DNA from: Rhodocyclaceae bacterium | GTDB lineage: Bacteria; Pseudomonadota; Gammaproteobacteria; Burkholderiales; Rhodocyclaceae | Length of the DNA stretch: 64,000 bases | Direction: 5' to 3' | Assembly (NCBI GenBank): GCA_006218025.1 | Contig: VBWA01000001.1 | Span: 62,001 to 126,000, forward strand | In this document: positions 57,960-64,000 of the stretch, in pieces | Position numbering within the stretch: the first letter of the stretch is position 1 | Layout of the letters: each line of letters opens with the position of its first letter | Notes under the pieces: model-generated | Databases searched by the model: none | Seen by the model: only the letters and a program-made list of their open reading frames with translations | Told to the model about the DNA's origin: nothing | Program-made: the position numbers and the translations under genes

Positions 57960-58568
57960 TCAGGCGTCGGGTAACAGGCCCTTGCCTTCGAGATAGCGGT
58001 AGATGATTTCGAGGCGGTCGATGCTGTCTTCGAGCTCCAGCAGCTTCTGCCGGGCGGCAACCGGGATCGGCAGCACTTCGGCATAGCGCATGCCCAGCCA
58101 GCCGGCATCGAAGAAGCGGTGCGGCGCGGCGGGGGCATGGGGCGCGTCGGCCGCCATCTCGCCGACGATGGCGCGCAGCAGCGGTACCAGCCGCGCGTAG
58201 GCGCCGGGAACCGGCAGCACGGCCGGCTCGACGATCAGTTCGATCTCGCCGCGCAGCAGGCCCGAATCCTCGGCCCAGTGGCGCAGCAGGCGGAAACGCT
58301 CGCCGCCCTGCGCGATGATGTTGAGCACGCCGAGCTGCTGCATGTCCCAGTCGGCGATATGCGCCAGCGTTCCCACCGCGTGCGGCTGGGCGGGTTTGCG
58401 GCCGGGGCGGGCGACCTCCTCGCCGCGCGCGATCAGGCAGATGCCGAAGGGCGCGGATTCCTTGAGCGCGACTTTGGCCATGTCCATGTAGCGCTGCTCG
58501 AAGATCCGCAGCGGCAGCCGCCCGCCGGGGAACAGCACCGACTGCAGGGGGAACAGGGGAATGATCAT
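57960..58568 (-). CDS. LON substrate-binding domain protein
   Basis: 202 aa. It begins MIIPLFPLQSVLFPGGRLPLRIFEQRY, shortened here as the signature PLFPLQSVLFPG plus IFEQRY of the Lon N-terminal domain. FGICLIARGEE, VGTLAHIADW and the C-terminal four-helix segment follow. It lacks the AAA and protease domains of Lon. Such stand-alone proteins are common but their function is unknown. The start overlaps the Gx-transporter stop as ATGA. Confidence 0.9.
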   Translation of the reverse strand: MIIPLFPLQSVLFPGGRLPLRIFEQRYMDMAKVALKESAPFGICLIARGEEVARPGRKPAQPHAVGTLAHIADWDMQQLGVLNIIAQGGERFRLLRHWAEDSGLLRGEIELIVEPAVLPVPGAYARLVPLLRAIVGEMAADAPHAPAAPHRFFDAGWLGMRYAEVLPIPVAARQKLLELEDSIDRLEIIYRYLEGKGLLPDA

Positions 58569-59122
58569 GAAACGCCTTTCAGCGCCGCAGGCGCGGCGAC
58601 GGGTGTGGCATCCGGATTGGCAAGCAGGCGCGCCGCCACCAGACCGTTGATCGCGCCGAACACCAGCGCCGCCGTGGCGAACAGCGGCAGCAGGTAGAAG
58701 ACGCCGTCATGCGGCACCAGCCAGACGCGGGCGAGAACGATCTGGCCGCCGATGTGGGCGAAGGCCGCCAGCACGCTGGCCGACACCGGGCCGAAGAAAC
58801 GCGGCGGCAAATGCTGCGCCAGCGCCAGCACGGCGAGGCTGCACAAGGCACCTGCCAGCGCGAGGAAGAAGCCCGGCGCGAGAAACTGGCCGATCACCAG
58901 GCTGCCCGCCACCACGCGCAGCAGGCTGACCCAGGCCGCATCGCGCCAGCCGTAACGAGCCAGCACCACCAGCACGATGATGTTGGCCAGTCCCGGCTTG
59001 ATGCCCGGCAGCGGGCTCGGCAGGGCCGCCTCGGCGACGGTCAGCGCGATCGCCGCCGCCGCGTAGCGCGCGATGCGGTAGTCGTCGGCGGTCACCGGCA
59101 GTTCAATAGTTGAGCGTGTCAT
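58565..59122 (-). CDS. Gx transporter family protein (heptaprenyl-diphosphate-synthase-component-I-like)
   Basis: 185 aa from the ATG at 59122, inside the end of the preceding gene (20-base overlap). Five to six helices, with LPSPLPGIKPGLANIIVLVVL (shortened: PGIKPGLANI) as the family signature, and GQFLAPGFFLALAGAL. The family (Pfam Hpre_diP_synt_I) is thought to be membrane transporters. It often lies next to a NusG domain II protein, as here. Confidence 0.88.
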   Translation of the reverse strand: MTRSTIELPVTADDYRIARYAAAAIALTVAEAALPSPLPGIKPGLANIIVLVVLARYGWRDAAWVSLLRVVAGSLVIGQFLAPGFFLALAGALCSLAVLALAQHLPPRFFGPVSASVLAAFAHIGGQIVLARVWLVPHDGVFYLLPLFATAALVFGAINGLVAARLLANPDATPVAAPAALKGVS

Positions 59123-59549
59123 AGGCTTCGTTGCGGCCGCCGCGGCCGGCGAGCTGCAGCGTGATGTGATTCGGGGCGCAGATCGCCACCGCATTGGCGC
59201 GCGTCAGCCAGCCCTGCTGCACGCAATACTGCCGCGGGCCGGGATCGGAAACCACGCGGGCGCGGCCCGGCTGCACTTCGATCAGCGTGGTGCCGATGGC
59301 GCCGACGACTTCGTATTTGCGCGCGACATTCAGCGCCAGCTCGGTGACCACCTGGCCGTCGCGCTTGACGATCGCGCGATCCGCCGTGCCGCCTCGCCAG
59401 AGCAGCGGATAGGACGTCGCGACGAGCACGCCGGCGGCCAGCAGCAGCGCCCAGTCACCGGGTTTGAGCAGCGTGCGCCAGTTCGCATGGCCGGCGGCCG
59501 CGGCGTGCGCGAGCAGTTCCCGCAAGCCGTCGGGAACTCGATCCTTCAT
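59103..59549 (-). CDS. NusG domain II-containing membrane protein
   Basis: 148 aa. A single N-terminal transmembrane helix (DWALLLAAGVLVATSYPLLW) is followed by a small beta domain: IVKRDGQVVTELAL, IGTTLIEVQPGRARVVSDPGPRQYCVQQGWLTR (shortened) and ICAPNHITLQL. The domain is found alone beside Gx transporters; its role is unknown. The stop overlaps the Gx gene. An R2 repeat lies upstream, between this gene and rapZ. Confidence 0.88.
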   Translation of the reverse strand: MKDRVPDGLRELLAHAAAAGHANWRTLLKPGDWALLLAAGVLVATSYPLLWRGGTADRAIVKRDGQVVTELALNVARKYEVVGAIGTTLIEVQPGRARVVSDPGPRQYCVQQGWLTRANAVAICAPNHITLQLAGRGGRNEAYDTLNY

Positions 59550-59567
59550 CCTAAAAATCTCGGTTCA

Positions 59568-59662
59568 ATCCGCAGATGACGCAGATTACGCAGAGAGGAC
59601 AACGAAGTGGCCAGTGCCCGCGACCCTGATTCATCTGCGCCAATCGGCGAAATCTGCGGATC
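59568..59662. repeat. R2 dispersed repeat, copy 2
   Basis: TCCGCAGATGACGCAGATTA and CGCAGA on the left, TCATCTGCGCCAATCGG and CGAAATCTGCGGAT on the right: the same inverted arrangement as 31471-31542, with a longer loop. Confidence 0.7.
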
Positions 59663-59679
59663 AAATTCATTTTTCCGGT

Positions 59680-60522
59680 TCATTCGATCAGGCTGCGATG
59701 CCGCACCAGCACGCGTGCCGATTCGCGAAAATGTGCGGCGAGTTTTTCCGCGAGATACACCGAGCGGTGCTGACCGCCTGTACAGCCGATGCCCACCGTC
59801 AGATAGGAGCGGTTGTCGCGGATGTAGGCCGGCAGCCAGTCGCCGATGAAGCGACGGATATCGGCCTCCATGCGCGCCACCTCGGGCTGCGCTTCGAGGA
59901 AGCCGATCACCGCGGCATCGCGCCCGGTGAGCGGGCGCAGCTCGGGGTCGTAATGCGGATTGGGCAGGCAGCGCACGTCGAACACCAGATCGGCATCGAG
60001 CGGAATGCCGTTCTTGAAACCGAAGGACTCGAACAGCAGGGTCAGCCCGCTGCGCTCATCCAGCGCCGCGAACTCCTTGATGCAGGCGCGCAGCGAATTG
60101 GGGCGCAGGCTGCTGGTGTCGATATGGTGGCCGAGCGAGGCCAGCATCTCCAGCGCCTCGCGCTCGCGGGCGATGGCCTCTTCCAGCGTCACGTCGTCGC
60201 CGGCCAGCGGATGGCGGCGGCGGGTTTCGGAAAAGCGCTGGATCAGCACATCGGTGCGCGCATCGAGAAACACGAAGCGCAGCAGAACACCCTGCGCTTC
60301 CAGATTGCGCAACTGCGGCGGCAGCGCCGCAATGCTCGACCCGCCGCGCATATCCACCGCCACGGCCACCAGATCGTGCCCCTCCAGCCGCAGATGCCCG
60401 ATCAGGTCCGACAGTAGCGGCGCCGGCAGATTGTCGACGCAGTAGTAACCGGCATCCTCCAGCACATTGAGCGCGATGGATTTGCCGGAACCGGAAAGAC
60501 CGCTGATGAGGACGACTTGCAT
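59680..60522 (-). CDS. rapZ: RNase adapter protein RapZ
   Basis: 280 aa. P-loop protein: Walker [10 protein letters not shown], Walker B-like AVAVDMRG, and the C-terminal domain with [21 protein letters not shown] and [24 protein letters not shown] (shortened). In E. coli RapZ delivers the sRNA GlmZ to RNase E and so controls glucosamine-6-phosphate synthase. The usual neighbours (hprK, ptsN) are absent in this window. It may share a transcript with the NusG-II/Gx/LON genes, though R2 lies between. Confidence 0.95.
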   Translation of the reverse strand: MQVVLISGLSGSGKSIALNVLEDAGYYCVDNLPAPLLSDLIGHLRLEGHDLVAVAVDMRGGSSIAALPPQLRNLEAQGVLLRFVFLDARTDVLIQRFSETRRRHPLAGDDVTLEEAIAREREALEMLASLGHHIDTSSLRPNSLRACIKEFAALDERSGLTLLFESFGFKNGIPLDADLVFDVRCLPNPHYDPELRPLTGRDAAVIGFLEAQPEVARMEADIRRFIGDWLPAYIRDNRSYLTVGIGCTGGQHRSVYLAEKLAAHFRESARVLVRHRSLIE

Positions 60523-60629
60523 GGGTGAAAGGATAGCGGATTACGGCGGGCAGGAGCAGTGTCGCGCCGCCTTTCGGCCGCGGACTGTCCCTGCCCTTGC
60601 GCGCGTCGGCACGGCCGGCCGATGTCGAC

Positions 60630-61889
60630 TCAGCGGCCGAATATCCCCTTCAGCAATTCCATCGGCTGCGGCATTGCCGGCAGGCCCTGCGTGCCCTCAT
60701 CCTGGGTCTTGGTCCGCTCGCGGCGTGTATCGCCCCGCTCCTGGCCCGCGCCCGACATGCCCAGCATGCCGTTGGTGACTGCCTTGACGCGCAGCTTGAC
60801 TGCCCACACGGGGTCCCACTTGGCCTTCGGGTCCTTGGGCCGCGGCGGATGCACCAGGTTCAACTCGTCGCCGTAGGCAATCAGCCGCAGCATGCCTCCG
60901 TGTTCACCGAAAATTCCCTTGGGTACGCTGCAACTGGTCGTCGCCGGCGTCAGCAGCACTTTTTCCTTGAGCCAGCGATCGACGGCGGCATTGGTCTGGT
61001 AATCCATCAGGCCGAAACCGGTGTCCGGCAGCTCGCTGGAGGTCCACATCACCATGTCCTCCTTGCCGTTGCTGCCCATGGCCGAAACAAAATAGGCGCG
61101 CGCGGTGGCAATCGCATTCCAGCTCAGCGCCGTGACTCCGTCCTTCTCGGCCTGTTCCAGCGTCAATGCCGGCATCAGGTCCTGTGCCGGCGGCACCTTG
61201 AAACGGAAACCGTCGGGAATGCCCTTGCCGGAGAACGCGTGTTCGCCAACCAGCGAAGCCGTCGCCGGCACCATGCGGCTGTCTGCCGAACTGGGCCACA
61301 CGGGGCGCCCGGCAGCGCTGTGCGCGCCACGCTGAGTTGCGCTACGCGCGACAAAGAACTTGCCGTAGTCACCGGCGGATGCGGTGGCCATGTCGAGAAC
61401 TCGCGGCTGGCCCGGACGAATCTCGGAGCCGCAACCCCAGTAAAGCAGCATGCGCCCCTTGGGCCTTTCCGGGGGCTCGTGCTTCACCTCCTCGTCATCG
61501 CGCGTAGGTGCCGGGGCATTCTTTGGCGTCCGCAATTCAAGGGCCGGACTCAGAAACCCCTCAGGCACCGCCTGCTGAGCTTCGTCCAGACTCGGCGTGG
61601 CGCGTGCGCGAACCGTCACGTCGACCCAGCGCCCGGCGCTCATGGTCCGCGTGTTGCCGAAAGTATTGCCGTCACCGCCGCCCTTGCCGCCGAGCATGCC
61701 GCCGAGTGCGCCGCCCATGCCCGCCATGCCGCCCATCGGCATGCCCATGCCGGAAAATGTCGCGATATCGATCCAGGCTTGCGCCGCCGGTATCGCCGCT
61801 TCCGGCGCGGCAGATGCCGCCGGGATGTTGAGAAAAACCGAAACGACCGCCCCGGTCAAGACGACAGCTTTGCTTGGCAATGCCTTCAT
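60630..61889 (-). CDS. exported protein of unknown function, Gly/Met-rich
   Basis: 419 aa from the ATG at 61889, with GGAGG eight bases upstream. A signal peptide (VVLTGAVVSVFLNIPAASA) is followed by a Gly/Met-rich stretch at about residues 50-75 (GMGMPMGGMAGMGG), then a Pro/Glu linker. A longer domain with YWGCGSEIRPGQPRV and SWNAIATARAYFVSAMG follows. I do not recognise the family. Alone in its direction. Confidence 0.75.
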   Translation of the reverse strand: MKALPSKAVVLTGAVVSVFLNIPAASAAPEAAIPAAQAWIDIATFSGMGMPMGGMAGMGGALGGMLGGKGGGDGNTFGNTRTMSAGRWVDVTVRARATPSLDEAQQAVPEGFLSPALELRTPKNAPAPTRDDEEVKHEPPERPKGRMLLYWGCGSEIRPGQPRVLDMATASAGDYGKFFVARSATQRGAHSAAGRPVWPSSADSRMVPATASLVGEHAFSGKGIPDGFRFKVPPAQDLMPALTLEQAEKDGVTALSWNAIATARAYFVSAMGSNGKEDMVMWTSSELPDTGFGLMDYQTNAAVDRWLKEKVLLTPATTSCSVPKGIFGEHGGMLRLIAYGDELNLVHPPRPKDPKAKWDPVWAVKLRVKAVTNGMLGMSGAGQERGDTRRERTKTQDEGTQGLPAMPQPMELLKGIFGR

Positions 61890-62021
61890 TGGTGTGTCCT
61901 CCGTATGCTTGGGGAATGATACTCCGGCGGCAATTGTCGGCGCCATTCACCTGTCACGCATTGCAAATTAGTCACGCTGCACCCGATTTTGGGTCGGATT
62001 GATTTCCATGACAGCCTGGAT

Positions 62022-62043
62022 CGCCGTCTCGCCAGCGCCGACT
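62022..62043 (-). repeat. R1 dispersed repeat, intergenic
   Basis: A perfect consensus copy, inverted with respect to the copy at 62088. Confidence 0.85.
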
Positions 62044-62050
62044 CTTTGCC

Positions 62051-62076
62051 GTCATTCCCGCGTAGGCGGGAATGAC
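62051..62076. repeat. R4 hairpin, copy 1
   Basis: GTCATTCCCGC, GTAG loop, GCGGGAATGAC: a perfect 11-base stem. This type of palindrome is common between genes in beta- and gammaproteobacteria. Confidence 0.85.
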
Positions 62077-62087
62077 GGAATCACAAA

Positions 62088-62109
62088 AGTCGGCGTTGGC
62101 GGTACGGCG
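62088..62109 (+). repeat. R1 dispersed repeat, intergenic
   Basis: A 21/22 match, directly after R4 copy 1. Confidence 0.8.
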
Positions 62110-62131
62110 CCATCTTCAAGCCAACCTCTGG

Positions 62132-62151
62132 ATTCCCGCCTGCGCGGGAAT
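62132..62151. repeat. R4 hairpin, copy 2
   Basis: ATTCCCGC, CTGC loop, GCGGGAAT: an 8-base stem with the same core as copy 1. Confidence 0.8.
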
Positions 62152-62198
62152 GACGGAGCGTGAGGAGTCGGCGCTGCTTCGCTTCGCCGATCAGTCCC

Positions 62199-62220
62199 CA
62201 CAGTGCCGCCAGCGCCGACT
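62199..62220 (-). repeat. R1 dispersed repeat, degenerate at one end
   Basis: The left 17 bases match R1 and the last bases diverge. A partial copy (first 11 bases) lies at 62166-62176 in the opposite orientation. Confidence 0.65.
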
Positions 62221-62317
62221 TTCCCCAAATGACGATGCCGCCCAATCCATTCCGAAGCCGGCCGCTTATCGAGTATTGTTGTCTCCTGATTCGTCAGCCC
62301 CGTCTGGAGAAACCACC

Positions 62318-62596
62318 ATGTCCAAGAACATCGTCGTATCCACTGTCGTTGCACTGATTGTCGTTGCCCTGGCGTTCGCGCTGAATCCTTCGCCCGAGAA
62401 ACACCGGGAGGAGATCAGGAAGGCAATGGGAGAGCGCAGCCCCCTCGCCGCTTTGCTCGGCCTGGGCTCCTTGACCGCGTTCGCTTCCACCTACCATCCG
62501 CTGGGTGTCGCTTCCTACACCACCGTGAATGATCGCGTTGTTTCGGTCGGGGCCTTCGGCGTGGTCGTCTTCATCGAGCCGTCGAAGGAGAAGTGA
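62318..62596 (+). CDS. small membrane-anchored protein (DUF4359-like)
   Basis: 92 aa from the ATG at 62318, with a GGAG ribosome site. An N-terminal hydrophobic helix (VVSTVVALIVVALAFAL) is followed by NPSPEKHREEIRKA and a short beta part ending VVFIEPSKEK. The NP-x-(3)-H/Y pattern after the helix is like DUF4359 proteins; the assignment is tentative. The frame is open through the repeat region upstream, which is not part of it. Confidence 0.65.
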   Translation: MSKNIVVSTVVALIVVALAFALNPSPEKHREEIRKAMGERSPLAALLGLGSLTAFASTYHPLGVASYTTVNDRVVSVGAFGVVVFIEPSKEK

Positions 62597-62717
62597 GGCG
62601 CGGGCCAAAGATCGCCGACTTGGCGAACTCGAGTCGCTGACAAGGAATCCGGCGCGGCACGGCCCGATGCGCGCTGAGGCTTTCACTCAAGGACACACGG
62701 ACCTGCTGGAGACCGTC

Positions 62718-63116
62718 ATGGAACCACGCATCAGCCTGATTACCCTCGGCGTCGCCGATCTTGAACGAGCGACGCGCTTTTACGCGGACTGCCTCGGCCT
62801 GCCGCGCATCGAGACACCGCCTTCCATCACCTTCTTCGAGCTGGGAAAAACCTGGCTCGCGCTCTGGTCGCGGGAGAGCCTGGCCGACGATGCGGGCCTG
62901 CCCGCGGAGGGCTCGGGCTTCCGCGGCTTCGCGCTGGCGCACAACGTGCGCTCGCCCGCCGAGGTGGACGCATTGCTCGCACGCGTCGCGAGCTTCGGCG
63001 CCAAGATCACCAAGCCGGGGCACGCAACCGACTGGGGCGGCTACTCGGGATACTTCACCGACCTCGACGGCTTCCTCTGGGAAGTGGCGCACAACCCGAG
63101 CTTTCCACACGTCTGA
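62718..63116 (+). CDS. VOC family protein (glyoxalase/dioxygenase fold)
   Basis: 132 aa from the ATG at 62718. One VOC module: ISLITLGVADLERATRFYADCLGL, then FELGKTWLALWS, and GGYSGYFTDLDGFLWEVAHNP, the last containing the family's usual C-terminal metal Glu. The substrate is unknown. Confidence 0.9.
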   Translation: MEPRISLITLGVADLERATRFYADCLGLPRIETPPSITFFELGKTWLALWSRESLADDAGLPAEGSGFRGFALAHNVRSPAEVDALLARVASFGAKITKPGHATDWGGYSGYFTDLDGFLWEVAHNPSFPHV

Positions 63117-63137
63117 GGGTACACCCGACGCGCCGGA

Positions 63138-63881
63138 CTAGCCGCGCTTGACCGGAATCAGCATCTCCGCCACCTCTGCGCGGCCCGGATTGAAGGTATT
63201 GACCACGTGGTCGCTGGGCCAGCCCAGCGCGAGGCCGCACAGCAGCTTGTAGGCGGGCGGCACCTCGAAGGCCTCGCGCACGGGCCCGGCCCAGGTGGCG
63301 AGCGCACCCTCGGCGCAGGTGCCGAGGCCGCGCGCCTGGGCCGACAGCATCAGCGATTGCAGGAAAATGCCGCCGTCGAGGATGGAGTAGGCGCCCAGTT
63401 CCTGCCGCACGAAAACGAAGAGCACCACGGGTGCGCCGAAGAACTCCCAGTTGCGGCGCATCTGGCGGTGGCGCGCCGCGGCGTCTTCGCGGGCGATGCC
63501 GAGCGTGGCGTAGAGGCCGAAGCCGGTCGCGCGACGGCGCGGCGTCAGTTCTGCCGGATATTCGAAGCGCGTATCGAAATCGCCGTCGGGCAAGCCTTTG
63601 CGCGTCAGCAGCGCTTGCAGCTTGCCGAACAGGCCGCCGCGCTGTATCTGCACCGACGCGTCGAAGCAGGCCAGCAATTCCGTCTTGAGCTTGTCCTTCA
63701 ATTCGCCGCTGGCGATGGCGATCCTGTAGGGCTGCGTGTTCGACCAGCTCGGCGCCCAGCGCGCGTCGTCGAGGATGGCGGCTATCAGTTCCTGCGGCAC
63801 TTCGCGCGCCGAAAAATCCCGGATGCTGCGCCGCTCGCGCAGCATCCGGGCGAGCGTCCGTGCATCCTCCGTATCAACCAT
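63138..63881 (-). CDS. nitroreductase family protein
   Basis: 247 aa. FMN-dependent NAD(P)H oxidoreductase fold: RRSIRDFSAREVPQELIAAIL with the FMN-binding RRSIR, WAPSWSNTQPYRIAIASG, GIFLQSLMLSAQARGLGTC and CGLALGWP near the end. Substrate unknown. The start at 63881 is followed by normal family sequence. Stop close to the convergent VOC gene. Confidence 0.92.
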   Translation of the reverse strand: MVDTEDARTLARMLRERRSIRDFSAREVPQELIAAILDDARWAPSWSNTQPYRIAIASGELKDKLKTELLACFDASVQIQRGGLFGKLQALLTRKGLPDGDFDTRFEYPAELTPRRRATGFGLYATLGIAREDAAARHRQMRRNWEFFGAPVVLFVFVRQELGAYSILDGGIFLQSLMLSAQARGLGTCAEGALATWAGPVREAFEVPPAYKLLCGLALGWPSDHVVNTFNPGRAEVAEMLIPVKRG

Positions 63882-64000
63882 GACCGCATTTCTCCTTTGG
63901 CATCGCGAGCAGTCTACTGCGCGTCCCGAAAGTTTTGCGTTACCGGCATCGAATGCCTGGTGCTTCCGCCGGATACAATCGGATTTCCAGGGACGCCGAA

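Larger units (their letters stand above)
61890..62317. other. 428-bp repeat-rich intergenic region
   Basis: It holds four R1 copies or partial copies (62022-62043, 62088-62109, 62166-62176, 62199-62220) and two R4 hairpins. No gene is supported. The first two R1 copies face each other across an R4 hairpin. Confidence 0.8.

Noticed and set aside
11958..62220. R1 as a DNA uptake signal working with the type IV pilus genes
   Set aside because: The copy number (about one per 5 kb) and length do not match known uptake sequences, and the pil operon alone is not evidence of competence. Kept only as a possibility to test.

Overview
This window looks like a chromosomal segment of a GC-rich betaproteobacterium, most likely of the Rhodocyclales/Sterolibacteriaceae type. 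I infer this from gene order (pilMNOPQ-aroK-aroB-dgt, with mrcA divergent; cyaY divergent from lptM-lysA) and from the protein families. No rRNA, tRNA, CRISPR array or intact insertion sequence is visible.

Layout. 1-7.9 kb, minus strand: type IV pilus operon pilM-N-O-P-Q, a terminator hairpin, then aroK, aroB and the truncated dgt. 8.0-16.5 kb: mrcA (PBP1a), cyaY, lptM-lysA, and an RND efflux adaptor plus pump. 16.6-25.4 kb, minus: one very large cyclic beta-glucan synthase gene. 26-35.5 kb, minus: a BON-domain protein, an AEC carrier, hslV-hslU, a STAS protein, a metal-uptake cluster (small exported protein, outer-membrane protein, substrate-binding protein and permease, with no ATPase gene) and rlmI. 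35.5-39 kb: a sparser stretch with a class III adenylate cyclase and a condensation-fold acyltransferase. 39-47.5 kb: a DUF748 envelope protein, a LysR regulator, a small divergent gene, a DMT transporter broken by one stop codon, a flavin reductase, purT and mutY. 47.5-57.8 kb, minus: a giant RTX-type secreted protein with a phospholipase-A2-like N terminus. It is split by a 2-base frameshift, preceded in the same operon by an exported beta-propeller protein, and further upstream lies a decayed fragment of another RTX gene. 58-64 kb: rapZ, a NusG-II/Gx-transporter/LON-domain operon, exported proteins of unknown function, a VOC protein and a nitroreductase.

The most unusual signal is a dispersed 22-base repeat, called R1 here: AGTCGGCGCTGGCG, two variable bases, then ACGGCG. 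About a dozen copies lie on both strands. Some are intergenic. Others sit inside genes (lysA, the glucan synthase, hslU, a DUF2946-like gene, the DUF748 gene and possibly the flavin reductase), always in one reading frame per orientation. Three further repeat families (R2, R3, R4) and a probable repeat inside mutY suggest a genome rich in small mobile or repetitive sequences. Pseudogenization is recent: one amber codon in the DMT transporter and one 2-base insertion in the RTX gene.
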